Below are positions 21,081-32,992 of a DNA stretch of 64,000 nucleotides, in pieces. The translations under genes and the position numbers were made by a program. How positions within the stretch are numbered: the stretch's first letter is position 1; each line of letters starts with the position of its first letter. The notes beneath the pieces were generated by a model. That model was not told the origin of the DNA and did no database searches. It saw only the letters and a program-made list of their open reading frames with translations. The DNA comes from Wyeomyia smithii (lineage: Eukaryota > Arthropoda > Insecta > Diptera > Culicidae): NCBI RefSeq assembly GCF_029784165.1, contig NC_073696.1, forward strand, positions 191,006,498-191,070,497, given 5' to 3'.

Positions 21081-21801
21081 CCACAAGGCCTGTTGATTTA
21101 TTTTTTACCAGTAGATGAATAGACATAGTTTATATTCGTTGTTGGTGTTTTCGAACCAAAAAGCAATTTCGTTGATTTACAGCTTAATAAGCTATTATTC
21201 AGTAGATTTCGGCTGAAATATAGTTTAACAAGCCGTTATCCAACAAAATTGTTTGTTGGGGTTTTATTTTAGCAGAAAAACGTGGTATAGCAAGAACACA
21301 AAAACTGATCCAACATTATAATCAGAGATGCCATATGTTTTTAAAAAATATCTGCAACTTCTCAACAAACCGGAAAGACATACTTGAAATCTGAGAAAAA
21401 TTTACCAGTAGTTCGAAAAAATTGCGCTCGCAAAGATAAATTTGAAGAAAGAAGTGTGAGAAGAAGCTTCGAACTAAAATCTGCACAAACTCCTAAACTA
21501 AAAATGTCTTTAAATTATGCAATATCTGCACACGAACCTTGAAAATCTGCTTTTTGCAACCAAACCTGGTCTCATTGAGTAAAATATTGCCATTGATTAT
21601 AATCCGCACCTTCACAAGTTGTCTTAATGATCCGCGTTTAGTTTCCGTTATTATGCTCGTTGAAACTAGATAGTTTCTTCCTACATACAAAGAAAATGTT
21701 ACCAAGCAAACAAGTACAAACAACGTAAGTTTACGTAAACCTGAATGTTTTCACTGGTTCAGGTAAATAATACGCATCAAACGGAGTTTAATATTGGAGT
21801 T
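21081..21801. other. Unassigned, possibly repeat-derived
   Basis: Contains GAGATGCCATATG (21325-21337) and ATCTGCA words reminiscent of the element end at 640-778, but no clear boundary and no gene. Confidence 0.35.
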
Positions 21802-22158
21802 TTTGATATCCAGCTTTCCACGAGCAGCAATAGCGGATAGTGCACGCAGCCCATTATGACATTTTCTGTAGGTCGGGTAATTTTTCAATCGCAGTAACGG
21901 AATGAAAAACATAAAATTTTTACCACGTAGCATAGCAACATCAATAAACAGTTTTGTTTATTTTGATCCGCGCATGCGCACGATGAAATTTAAATCAAAA
22001 ACGCCCATTGTTTGTTGAAGTTGCTATGCTACGCTACGACGTTGTTATATTTTCTACTCCGTTACTGCGATTGAAAACTCCCTGACCTACAGAAAACGTC
22101 CAAACGGGATGCGTGCACTGTCCGCCATTACCGCTCATGGAAAGGTGGATTGATATTT
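21802..22158. repeat. Long inverted repeat (foldback), arms about 138 bp
   Basis: The left arm (21802-21939) and right arm (22020-22158) are diverged reverse complements separated by an 80-bp loop. Matching blocks include TTTTCTGTAGGTC, CAATCGCAGTAACGGA, AGTGCACGCA and GTAGCATAGCAAC. Read outward from the loop, each arm gives a similar open peptide (left TYRKCHNGLRALSAIAARGK, right TYRKRPNGMRALSAITAHGK). This suggests an inverted duplication of a once-coding or strongly conserved segment. I do not recognise the peptide. It could also be a foldback MITE. Confidence 0.7.
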
Positions 22159-22164
22159 ATGATT

Positions 22165-24640
22165 CAAGGTATCCAATTTTGCATTTGAATTGCATTTGAA
22201 TTGCAGGTACTCAAAATTGGGTAAATCACTTTCACCTCAAAGTAGCTTCCTGGACAGAAGGTCTGATTCACGTCGAAAATACGTACATTTGTGTATTTTT
22301 ATTTTTCGGTGTAGTTAGTGAAATCTCAACTCATTTTTATTTGCGACTTACATCCTTTCGTTGATTTATGCTAGAATCGATTGTCATTATGTTATCAGCA
22401 CGCAGCCATTTCGCTCCTTCCTCCCGAAGTTCCTCTACAATTCAACAAACGTCAAAGCATGTTGCTTTGTGTTCGGTACGTTTGTTTGGGAACATTTGAT
22501 TAGCATCACAGGCATTAAAAACTCTTTTCCTTCAATAGTGTGGCATACATTAACGTCAGCACAATCTGCGTAATACGCTGAACGATTTCAATACAATGAC
22601 GTCAGTAAGCTTATACTTTGCATACGTAGTTACCGGGGGACCATTGACCTGAACAGCTATAAAAAATGATTCAAATTTCTATTTTGTTTTTAGCTCCCTC
22701 ATTAATGCATGCTGAAGAGTTTTTCTTTTAGATAGTTTCTAAACGTTCTTTCGAGTGCATCTGGAGTTAGGCATCGTCGCGAGTGAAATATATTAGTCGC
22801 ATTAGTGTACAAAACCTGCCTAAAATGGCTGTGTATTTTATGCCGAAGAACAGATTGTAAGTTTGAAAAATGTTTACATTTTGTTTGCTCCTTTGTTATC
22901 TGAAACTGAAGTTATTCTATGTTAGTGATGCAAGCATAAATTTATCAATAGTCAGTTCATTGTACTTGAGGATTGCGTCTAGACATTTCACAGCTATTTT
23001 ACAGTTTCGGTCTGGTAGTCTTGAATTTGAACTATTTTGCTGGAAACGCTAGTCGATATTGGTGCTGATGTTATACAATCTATATGTTGGTGTTATCATG
23101 TCTCTAAGTGTTAACTGCATCATCAAAGCACACTACATTCGTGCTCTGATTACCTCCCCGTTCGTTTGATGATGTGGAGATGTTGCCGCGTACATCTTAG
23201 CACACATTCCTTTCTCTGTAACACAATAGCAATGAAGGTACTCTAAATGATATAAATTTTCTTGTTTTTATCCTAATACTGAAACTGTGTATTATTCAAA
23301 TAACTGTCCTCGTAAGCCACATACAAACAAACTTGTGAGACATATTCAAAGCGATTTACCACTGGTAAAATAATCACATTTTGATGTAAGTAAAAGATAA
23401 TCATACGTGAAACGCATGAATTTTAAATAATTGAATATGCAAATGTTGTTCAAAAATTAACAAGTGGTCATTACGTGTCAACACATCGATAAATTACAAT
23501 TACCAGTGTTCAGATTTAAATATTTGTTTACTTATTAAAGCAAAAAAAGAGATTTGCACTATTAAAAGATATTGCTGAAAGCGAGCAGTCAATTTATGCA
23601 GACTTTCTTTCTAAGATAAAAAACTCTAATTTTGTGAAGAGTGCTAAACTTTAAAACGTGTACAGCTGCAAGCATATTAAATTTTGATGGATGAATTTTC
23701 TTAAAAACCTTTATTTAGTGTGAAACGTGTGATGACTGTTTAAAAGTTTTTTTTTTTTTGGTTCCGTTCCAAATGAGAACGTTGTGGTAAATTAGTAACA
23801 CCGATTTTGCAACCTTTGACGATTGTATGTGTCGAGTGGAAAATAAAGTCATGTACAGGACACAAAATAACGTTTGTTAATTTTCTTTGTCGAATTAACG
23901 TATACTCTTGAAGAAACAAGTTGCTTTCCAATTTTGCATGCTTCACAGTAACACGAATCTCGCTTTGCTACTAAATAAAAGCTAGTTCGTGCAATTTTCG
24001 TTGCTCTAGTTTATTTCAAGTTTGACATTGCATCCATTACACTCATCAAATTAAAATTTCAATTCTACAATGATTAGAAATCCTTTCACATCTCTTTAAT
24101 ACGCAACATTAATCCACGCGTAAATATAACTTTGGAAATGATATAATTGAGTTATTTTTTGTCACTGATTACAAAAAGTTTACTTATCCTTTTTTTGATT
24201 TCGTCCAACTTTTTAATCTTGCTGCTACGATACTAACTTTGCCCATCCGTAAGAATCTGCAAAAACATGTGTTTTGAAGCGAAGTCTGTCAAGTTCTTGT
24301 TAGTTCTGTCATCTGTGTATACCGTTGTCCAACATGTACGCCCTATACGCCGCTAGCTATCACATTAATTTACTGTCAAGGTTGTATTCATTGAGAATCG
24401 CCAATGAGAATATGCACGCGCGAGTCCGGTGTGCCGCTAGATGATATGATTCGTAGATGTGTAGATATAGGCCGCTCAGAGTAAACGTCCAGCTTATCTT
24501 CCACGAGCCAGTTGTTCTCCGCCTGTCGTACGATGCTATTCAACAGAAGGTTCCCCGGTGATCGAATGACTCCTTTCGTTTGGAAAAGGTTACTGAACCT
24601 GTACTGTCGCGTGATGTGCCGGCTTTAGCTAATCGTTATC
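22165..24640. other. Intergenic sequence upstream of the decarboxylase gene
   Basis: About 2.5 kb with no recognised gene or transposon. The part next to the start codon (roughly 24300-24640) must hold the promoter and 5' untranslated region of the downstream gene, but I see no clear TATA box or initiator that I would commit to. Confidence 0.45.
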
Positions 24641-27199
24641 ATGTATGGTTTGACCGCAGCTTGGAATTGTTTTACTCTCTCTTATCACAGATTACTACGG
24701 GCAGTTAATTTCAAACCAAATCCCAACAAATGGTCCACAAAATGGACCGTAGGGCGGCGTTCGGTATCCAGTAGTAAAAGAGACCACGAGCAATCCTCAT
24801 ATCAGCAGCATTCCGGTCAGCAGCAACAGCAACATCATCAACAGAATCAGCAATCAAAAGGTAAATTTGTTAGAATAAAGAAAAAATGGAGTTGGAAAGC
24901 GGGAGCCGGTTGGACTATATTATCCGTTTTGGATTGGTGGTTACTAGCTGCCGGCGGATGGCTGACATGGCGGGGTGTTTTTCTCCGCTGGACCCCACTG
25001 GGGATTTGTATGGTCGCAGCAGCACAGTGGCACCTTCACAATCGTGAACTTGATCGTAAGGGCCTACCGCGTACTGCCACTCCATGGCAGGTGAGTTCGG
25101 CCTATCAGTTGTACTTAGTAATATGATTTAATTCACTATATTCATTGATTCAGATGAATATGTATTGCTCACTTCCCTTACGACTGATGAGCCGGTGCTG
25201 GGGCTGGCTAGCAGACTGTCGAGTGCCAATGCCGGCTAGACCGCTTGTCTATGGACTGTACTCGACCGCATTTGGTGTTAACATCGAAGAAGCAGCGACA
25301 ACCGATTTGAAGTGAGTAATTTTTAAAAATTTTCAAATGTTTTGTATGATCTATTTCCGAATCCCATAATTGGTTATTCAAAATTATGCAATTGTATTTA
25401 CCGTTTATATAACTAATGGGTCGTGTAAGAAGTTACAGTAGTTCTAAACTAAATGAAGTTAAAATAATTGGTTTTCAGTTAATATTGAGGTAATGTAGAT
25501 ACATTATCGATTTTATAATCTGGTGTTTGATTGAATACAAATTTCACGTGTGCATTTTTCATTCCTCTCATACGTAAAGTGATTTTTTCACTACCTTCCG
25601 AGCAACGCTAAGCGAGGCAATCAAATAGTTTCTAACAACATGAATTATTGTATGTGTGTACTATCTATTCGGGTGTTGGTGTTTCAGTTATAACTAGGCT
25701 TAAAGCACACTTGAGCTTCTTTGGTCAACGCGCAATATAAACACATTGTGCATTTAGCCGTTTTCAAAATTCAAAATTGGAATCACTGAAATATCTATGT
25801 GATTGAGTAAAAAAACCTTTTCTCGCTTTAGTTTGCCATTTAAAAATGTTGCAGCTTTTTTCTTAAGCTTGAACCGTTAGTTAGATGTTATACTAATTCC
25901 AATGATCCCCCTTGCAGAAACTATCGCAGTCTGGCGGAATTTTTTACACGTTCGCTCAAAGAAGATGTGCGATATATCGACCCTGAAGGCTGCATTGTCT
26001 CACCTTGTGATGGACGAGTGCTCCACTTTGGAACCGCAACCAACTGTCAAATAGAGCAAGTATGTATTTTGTAACATCAAAATCAGATGCAAATCTATAT
26101 CAAACAACTCTTCAGGTCAAAGGTATCTCCTACAGTTTGGAAGCATTTTTCGGACCTCCTACGTGGTGTAACGAGCAATGCCCTACTTTCGCTGATAAGC
26201 TTAAGAAAAAATCCCCTGACAATGTACTATATCAGTGCATCATCTACCTAGCGCCTGGCGATTACCACCGATTTCACTCACCCACCGTATGGAAACCAGA
26301 ACTGAGGCGGCACTTTTCGGGTGAGCTGCTCTCCGTTAGTCCAAAAATTGCGAAATGGATGCCGGGTTTGTTCTGTTTGAATGAACGCGCTCTTTACGTC
26401 GGCAAATGGATGCACGGATTTTTCAGTTTCACAGCTGTCGGTAAGTACAACATTATGTGTACATTCGCTCAACTGTTCCCGGATCTAGCGTGGACCATAA
26501 TCACTCGACATTAGCCAACAGCTGATTTTCCCACATCATTCGATTACCTCTCTTTCGTGTAGTCTATCAAGTGAATTAAAATTGTTTATAAATTGTTACG
26601 TCGATGTCCTGCTGTAGCGTATACGGTATGATGATAAGCATTGACGCGGATCTTCGAGACAGCATAAATTGTAAGCTTGATTATTGAACAATCATAGACA
26701 CAGGAGTTGAGGGGTATATATCAAACTTGAAATATCAAAATTCCGAATTTTAGTAACATAACGTTTTATTTACAATAGTTCTGTTAATAACTCAGGATTT
26801 GATTAATTTTCAGGTGCAACCAACGTGGGTTCCGTGCAAATTTACATGGACGAGAAACTGAAAACCAACAAATGGGTCGGTTTGGAAGTGGGAACCCATC
26901 GTCCGGAGTATGACGAACTGTCCCTGCCATCCGATACTTTCCTAGAGAAGGGAGAGCTTCTCGGACAGTTCAAAATGGGCAGCACTGTTGTATTAATATT
27001 CGAAGCGCCCCGAGATTTTCAGTAAGTATAGTATTCAATATCAATAAAAAAGTATTTAAACACATTTTTTTTTTTCAATAGATTCAGCCTTCAGCCTGGT
27101 CAAGTTGTTAAGCTTGGGCAACGTTTGGGTTGTGTGGGCAGTAAGGAAGACTTGACCGACGATCCAAACAAAATTAGGAAAATAATTGAAACATTATAA
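24641..27199 (+). CDS. PISD: Phosphatidylserine decarboxylase, mitochondrial (6 exons, 466 aa)
   Basis: It converts phosphatidylserine to phosphatidylethanolamine at the mitochondrial inner membrane. Exons: 24641-25090, 25154-25311, 25918-26059, 26116-26440, 26814-27021 and 27082-27199, all with GT-AG introns and phases that join into one 466-residue frame. An in-frame TAG lies 18 bases before the ATG, supporting the start. Residues 1-45 are basic and hydroxylated, like a mitochondrial presequence. A Gln/His-rich linker (52-71) follows, then a hydrophobic Trp-rich membrane segment (about 89-128). Family motifs: YRSLAEFF (205-212), SPCDGRV with Asp234, APGDYHRFHSP with His304, and HGFFSFTAVGATNVGS. 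The self-cleavage site reads MGST (413-416) where the family usually has LGST; Ser415 would become the pyruvoyl group and split the chain into beta and alpha subunits. Length and order match animal homologues. Exons appear intact. Confidence 0.95.
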
Positions 27200-27930
27200 G
27201 TTGATGAACTTTTTACAACCAAATTATATAGAAGTTGATATATAGAGAATTTATCGAATGTTAACCGATAGCAAGATGCGCACCTAGAACTGGCAGCAGA
27301 CTACCGTTCGAGTAAATCACATACGAATTTGTGATATTCTGCAAGCACTGAAAGATTTCATATTGGAAAACATAGATAGGTAGGATGAACAAATTCACGA
27401 TAGAAAAGAATTTTCTTTTTCGCAATTCATAAGCAGTACATTGTTGGGTTTGCAAATATCGTAGTACATATTGTACGTGAATTCTGCAGTAGTCATTTCA
27501 GCTACAACATTACCTCATACTTTTAGCACTTTGAATTTGCTCACCAAACTTGACAATTTTAGTTTACCTACTAATTGTATACATTAAATATATCATCGTC
27601 GAAGTCGTTTATTTCAATTAAGCGTACTATACATTCTTCAGGGCCAAGTATGAAATAAGCGAATATACCAACAGAAAGCTCCTTACTAATTTCGTTCTTT
27701 ATTCTAAAATCCGAAGCTCTGAATCAGTCATTCTATCATGCTCTTTCTTTCTACTTTCTACATGTTCTCATTAACGCACAAGTATTTTTCCCTTTTTCTA
27801 ATACAAGCTCAGTAATGCTTTTTAAGAAAACTGATTATTCAACACTTAGTGATTACTGGTTGTTACGATGTTGATGAAGCTATAATACTTCAGTTTAATT
27901 CGATTGTTCGAGCCGCTCTGTACAGATTCA
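27200..27930. other. 3' flank of the decarboxylase gene
   Basis: Presumed 3' untranslated region and intergenic DNA. I found no confident AATAAA signal close to the stop codon and no other gene. Confidence 0.4.
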
Positions 27931-28935
27931 TCCCACTTTTCAAGCCTCCACTGAAGTATATATGGGGTAATGCTCAACTTCCTTCCTTAAAGAGAATCCG
28001 TTGACTTCTTTTAATCCCGAAAATGCAAATTGTTTGTTGAGCATTATGTTGTCGTCTCCCATCCTCCTAACCATGCAGAAATTGATCCTCAATGGCTCAA
28101 TAACGTGCCGTTCGCTGTGGTCGATTTGGGCACCTTCCAAATTTCCGAAGACATCTTATTGAAACCTATCCGCAGACTGAAATCTTTATTCTCGCTTGGG
28201 CCAGATAGAATTCACCTTGTTTTAAAGAAAAGGTGCATGCAGGAGATTAAAGCCCGTTCTTGAAACTTTTAAACCTTTTAACGCAGCAAGCTCAGTTACA
28301 TTGTGTATGGAAAAAATCGGGTTCAAAAAGGATAAAAAGCAGTTAGTTGAAAACTAGCGAGGGATAACGTCCCTTTGTGCTGGCTACTCGTTAGCTAGAT
28401 ACTTTTGAACACAGTTCACATCTCTGTATGGTAACTGAATATCCCGAAGTAACCAAGTCAATATAATTTATACCGATTTAAGGGCTGTCCCAGGAATTTA
28501 CTCACTACTTCGGTATATCTGTAAAATTGTAAAAGGCAGAAATCTTTGGCCATTCCTGTTTATTTTAATCTTCAACGATGCTACGAACCTATTCACCGGA
28601 AGTTGTAAGCTCGTGTATGCTAATGACCTTAAAAGGTGTATCGCAATAACAAGTTTGATTGATTGCCCAATTCTACAGTGTCGTCTGACCCAAATTACTA
28701 TGTGGTGTAATGTCAACCGAATGACCCTTAATGTTGAAAAGTGCATAACTATCTTGTTTCATCATAAATTGAAATGCGGAGCGCACCGCTTCAATTACGC
28801 GATCGCTAGTCATACGTTGGAGCCTTAAGAAAGTCTTGAAAGATCTTAGCGTTTATATCGACTCTGGACTATCCTTTCGACAGCATCAATAGTTGGTAAT
28901 TGACAAAGCAAACCAAGAGCTCGGATTTTTATTTA
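27931..28935 (+). pseudogene. CR1/Jockey-like reverse transcriptase fragment
   Basis: The forward frame at 28075-28262 resembles the start of the fingers (ISEDILLKPIRRLK, then LGPDRIHLVLKKRC). A later frame (28600-28825) holds the active site region LVYANDLKRCIAITSLID, with YAND in place of YADD, then QITMWCNVNRMTLNVEKC. The following bases give IDSGLSFRQ-like thumb sequence in another frame. Most of the palm is deleted between about 28460 and 28560, and stops are frequent. The Asp-to-Asn change in the catalytic pair and the deletions make it inactive. Confidence 0.7.
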
Positions 28936-29120
28936 AAGTGTCTACAGGGTGATCAAAAAGTTCGATTATAACCCTTCATCGTTGTGTTGTGTGTATAGGT
29001 ATTGGTGTCAGTTTTATCTTCATATACAGACTGACGCTCAGTGTTGGCTTGCTGACATTTGTTATTTGTTTATCGTAATCGCGCACGACGATAGAGTACC
29101 GCGACGTCGTAGAGTTGTTT

Positions 29121-29646
29121 GCGTTATACCCCGTTCACACCACACCGCATATCACCGGGTATCAGGCGATTCGTGCTATCCATCCATATCACCATCTATA
29201 TTACCTTATATCCCATACAATCGAGCTGTCATCGGATATCACCTCGGCTACTGATATCGCAGATATCATGTTTGAAAACCAATTAAAACCAGATTTGCAG
29301 CAGTTGGAAACACGGCCAAAAGACATTTGACGCAACCCTACAAATTTCGCAATTCGTGTTGCATGCGAAATAGTAGGAAGGAAATATTTTTGCTTTTGTC
29401 ATCCCGCACATTTTGACAATTGCATATGAGAGTTCGCGTTGGTACGAGCCAACTAACTGACATCTCTATCATAATTGTATTGCTCTTGTCGTCTTGTTTT
29501 AGCTTTGACCTATTTTTGTTTTCTTCTCTTTTCAAAGCAATAGCCAAACTATAGCATCCCACTGTAGTGTGAACACCCGAAGTGATATCCGATATCATCC
29601 GGCGATATCAGGTGATATGCGGTGTAGTCTGAACAAGGCATTACGC
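29121..29646. mobile_element. GATATC-rich MITE
   Basis: Inverted ends: the left reads GCGTTATACCCCGTTCACAC, then CACACCGCATATCACC. The right is the reverse complement of GCGTAATGCCTTGTTCAGAC followed by TACACCGCATATCACC. Subterminal parts are dense in GATATC and TGATATC palindromes on both sides. The 526-bp interior has no coding potential. No target duplication is clear (flanks TTGTTT and AGGTCA), so the superfamily is uncertain. Confidence 0.65.
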
Positions 29647-29649
29647 AGG

Positions 29650-29987
29650 TCAGGTCAGTTATTGTTTTCTGATGAGAAATTCTTTGTCTTGAATCATCCG
29701 CACAATGTCCAAAATAATCAGCAGTCGGCGCCGACGCTGGCCAGCATCTTCGTTTGTGAAGACAAATGGAAGACATTCAAAGATATGTGAAGACTCAAGA
29801 AAATATGTGATATGACCCGCATTTTGCAGAGGTGGTGACCTTATTGCCTTTCTCCTAGAAAGGTATAGCAATCACTGCAAAAACTAAAGGTATGAAAGTG
29901 CTCTGGAGGGCCGAATGTCGTATATCACTCGACTCAGTTTGACGAGCTGAGCATTTTCTGTATGTGTGTATGTGCAACTTTTTTTTC
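29650..29987. other. Repeat-derived leader of the tandem array
   Basis: Contains CTTTCTCCTAGAAAGG, a 6-bp-stem palindrome, and CGACTCAGTTTGACGAGCTGAG shortly before the tandem units. I recall such a leader before this repeat type in mosquito sequence, but cannot confirm it here. No gene. Confidence 0.35.
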
Positions 29988-31020
29988 TCACTCACTTTTC
30001 TCCGAAATGGCTGGACCGATTCTCACGAAATTAATTGCAAATGAAAGGTCTAGTTGCCCCATAGGTTACTATTGAATTTCGTTGTAATCGGATGTTTAGT
30101 TTAAAGGTTATGTATCAAAATGTGAAAATCATGAAACATCAATGTCTCAGAAACCACTGAACCGATTTCAATAAAATTGCTGTCAAATGAAAGGGCTGTC
30201 TCCAAAACCCTTAACCTATAAATTTCGTAATGATTAAACCTATGGTTCAAAAGTTTTGTAAAGAAATGTTTTCCAGAGGCTGTTTGAACTCACTCATTTT
30301 TCTCAGAGATGGCTGGACGGATTTTCACAAAATTAGTCTCGGACAAAAGGTCTAGTTGTTCCATAGGTTGCTATTGAATTTCATTGAAATCGGTTGGTAA
30401 CTTTGTCCGTTATTTATAAAAATGTAAAATCACGTTATAGAAGCAAAGCTTATACCAAAGCCTGCTTAAACTCGCTCACTCTTCTCAGCGATGGTTAGAC
30501 CGAATTTCACGAAATCAGTTGCAAACGGAAGGTCTAGTGGCCTTATAACATCCATTGAATTTCATTGTAATCGGATTTTTAGTTTAGGCACTGTTTTTTA
30601 AAATGTGAATATCACGAAACTCATAATCTCTGAAACTACACAACCAATTTAAACAAAATTGGTGTCAAATGAACGGGCTGTCTTGAAAATCCTTAGCTAA
30701 TGATTAAACATGTGGTTCAAAAGTTTTTAAAAGAAACGTGTTCCGGAGGCTTTGAAACTCACTCATTTTCTTAGACTTAGCTGAATCAATTTTTTCAAAA
30801 TTAGCGTCGTATTGTAGATCTAGTTACCCCACAAGACCCTTTTCAGTTTTATTGTAACTGGACTATAACTTTGTCCGTTATGTATAGAAGAAAGAAATCA
30901 CTTTTTGATGAGAAACATATTTCAAAGACTGCTCAAGCTCACTTAGTTTTTTCAGAATGGTTGGGCCGATTTTCACAACATTAATCTCAAACAAACTTTA
31001 AGTATTACTTCATATATAAC
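29988..31020 (+). repeat. Diverged tandem array, about 475-bp dimeric unit
   Basis: A unit beginning CTCACTCATTTTTCTCAGAG and ATGGCTGGACCGATTTTCAC recurs at about 29988, 30289, 30470, 30757 and 30937. Spacings alternate at about 300 and 180 bp, giving a compound period of 470-480 bp with two related half-units. Each half repeats phrases such as AAAGGTCTAGTTG, ATTGAATTTCATTG and AATCGG. The copies are diverged by many point changes and small indels. It is non-coding. Confidence 0.7.
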
Positions 31021-31475
31021 ATCAATCTTCCAGAACTCAAAGAGTGGATATACCTTCATTGAATGGTATTTGACAATTTTAGGAAGTTTTCTAGAAACCG
31101 GAAGCTGCAAAATTGGGTTTCAAAGTGAAGTATGGAGTTCACCCCGGCAAATATTCGGTATAAGTGTGCTGTTAGCTACCAGAAATTCGTTATTGGAAGT
31201 GGAAAATAAATCCAGCCGAACTTTTCAAGGTGTATTTTTTTCTAAAAATTGAAGTGTTCGTGTAAATATATTTTAACAAATAATAAGTTCGAATTAGAAA
31301 GGTTGGGACTCACTGCTAGGTGGATTAATTTGGGTTTTTTTTTGCTCGACAGTTTTCGATTGATTCGATTGCCGATAACTTTTTCAGTCTTTGGTCGGTC
31401 CTAACGAGCCATCTCGGGATGGAAGACACGTGAAGGCATCCTTATTGGTTCGTGAAGACATTTGGAAAAATGACC
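31021..31475. other. Unassigned sequence next to the tandem array
   Basis: A short open frame (31070-31252) has no recognisable domain. Confidence 0.35.
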
Positions 31476-31486
31476 TGGCATCCCTG
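31476..31486 (-). mobile_element. Transposon-like end CAGGGATGCCA
   Basis: The reverse complement of CAGGGATGCCA sits at 31476-31486. The neighbouring reverse-strand sequence GGTCATTTTTCCAAATG extends it, and a related AAATGGAAGACATTC phrase lies near 29764. The end matches that at 778, but the interior differs. Confidence 0.3.
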
Positions 31487-31696
31487 ATCCAGATGTGGGA
31501 ATTTCCCACTGGTGTTTATCGAGAAAAACGTGAAAATCAACGTTGCTTACTATAAGGCCAATGTTGTGGAGAAGATTGCAGCCCCGATACTTCGTAACCC
31601 CTACGGGATTTTTTAAAAACGTCTCAAGTTCGTCATGCAGCACAAAGGGGGTGTGCCTCCAGCTTATATGTCGTGAAGGTTCTCAATCAACACTGC

Positions 31697-32047
31697 TTTT
31701 TTTTTATTCTCGCTTATTTTCCGTCGGTCTAGTTCCGCCACTGTTGTTGTGCCAATCACCGACGCCCGGGGAGGCAACTCCACCCAGGACCCTAACTAAC
31801 GACCCGTTTATTAACGGACCGGCGCCAACGGCTTTACTTCCTCATGCGATGGAAGGTGTGATCCCAGAGATTTTTCGCCTCAGAAAATCTCCCGGTGTCG
31901 GCTAGGATTGAATCTAGACCAGTTTGGTTGGTTGTGAGTGGATCACACCACCCCACAACCATCGACACCTATGTCGGCGGTGGGATTCGAACCCAGGCGT
32001 CGAGCGTGGTTGGCGGAGACGTTACCAACCACGTTAGGCCCCCGATC
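31697..32047 (-). mobile_element. tRNA-derived SINE, reverse strand, 14-bp target duplication
   Basis: Read on the reverse strand from 32047, the head has an A-box-like CTAACGTGGTTGGTAACG and a B box GGGTTCGAATCCCACC, as in tRNA. A tRNA-unrelated body follows, and it ends in an A run (T run 31697-31705 on the + strand). The word ATCAACACTGCTTT is present at 31686-31699, overlapping the tail, and at 32048-32061, giving a 14-bp target duplication. It is about 350 bp long. Confidence 0.8.
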
Positions 32048-32061
32048 ATCAACACTGCTTT

Positions 32062-32992
32062 GATAAAAATGGATTCAGGAAAGAATATCTTGTATTTTCA
32101 TTTTTTACACATGAAGTTCGATTCACTTAATATTTACTATTCACTTTTGCGCCAAAAGTGGTGGTTACGAGAAACTAATGACAGCGCAGTGATGAAGAAG
32201 GTTTGTTCACATAGTATGGAAAGTTCAATCAATTTCGAATCAGTGGATCAAAAGTTTTCGACGATGGAACGTGAAAGACGTGAGGAAATTTTGCACACTG
32301 CATGACAGCGCCCCAGACGGCGTTATCGCGTGGCGATTGTTATTTGATTAAAATATGAAATGATCGTTTTTTTGTGGCGATGGAGCTAGGTTCCAGTGAT
32401 ACGTCTGTTTGTCTGTGGATCAAGCTTTGTTTTCAAAATGTAATCGAATTTTTTGAACTCCCTGTAATTGTTTTATGGTCTGTTATACCATCGATTACTA
32501 TATTTTAATATCAACCCTGCGTGATATTTGTTGACACTCTTGATTGAAAGTGAAAAAAAGCATCCATAAACGTTATTTTTTTACAATCCTTTCAGAGTTC
32601 TCCCTTCCCGCTTTTTGCATGGAAGTGAACTGTCAAAACACCTCATTATATTTCATGAGATGAAAGCAAGACAACAGAATCAGTTTGTCAGTTAACGAAG
32701 ATTGTCAAGGCATCGGTCAGTGTCAGTGAAAAAGTGTTTCGGTGAGGTTCATTTTGGTTGAGTGGACTGTTTGTTTTTCTTTTTCGCTTTGAAGTGAAGA
32801 TCATTTGGTTGGATTTGTCGTCAAATTTTATTCCGTAACCGTGAACGATGCGCGCGATCTATTTCATCTGAGTATAACAGCACGTTACTAGGACGAAAAT
32901 CTAGTGTATCTGAAAGAGTGCTGCGATCATTCGAAGTGAAAATTGAAAATGATTGGCTGTAATTTTCGAAGAATTTTGCTGGGGAAAATTAC
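32062..32992. other. Unassigned intergenic sequence
   Basis: No known domain. The part at 32680-32960, with repeated GTGAAAA and AAGTGAAGAT phrases, looks like an insect 5' untranslated leader, but no coding exon follows, so I do not call one. Confidence 0.35.

Noticed and set aside
25091..25126. Exon 1 of the decarboxylase reading through to 25126
   Set aside because: A consensus donor GTGAGT at 25091 and a homologous downstream exon starting at 25154 show splicing instead.
29988..31020. CRISPR-like array
   Set aside because: Units are hundreds of bases long, diverged and eukaryotic; there are no short identical repeats with unique spacers.
31960..32047. tRNA gene on the reverse strand
   Set aside because: Same reason: it is the tRNA-like head of a SINE with a 14-bp duplication and A tail.
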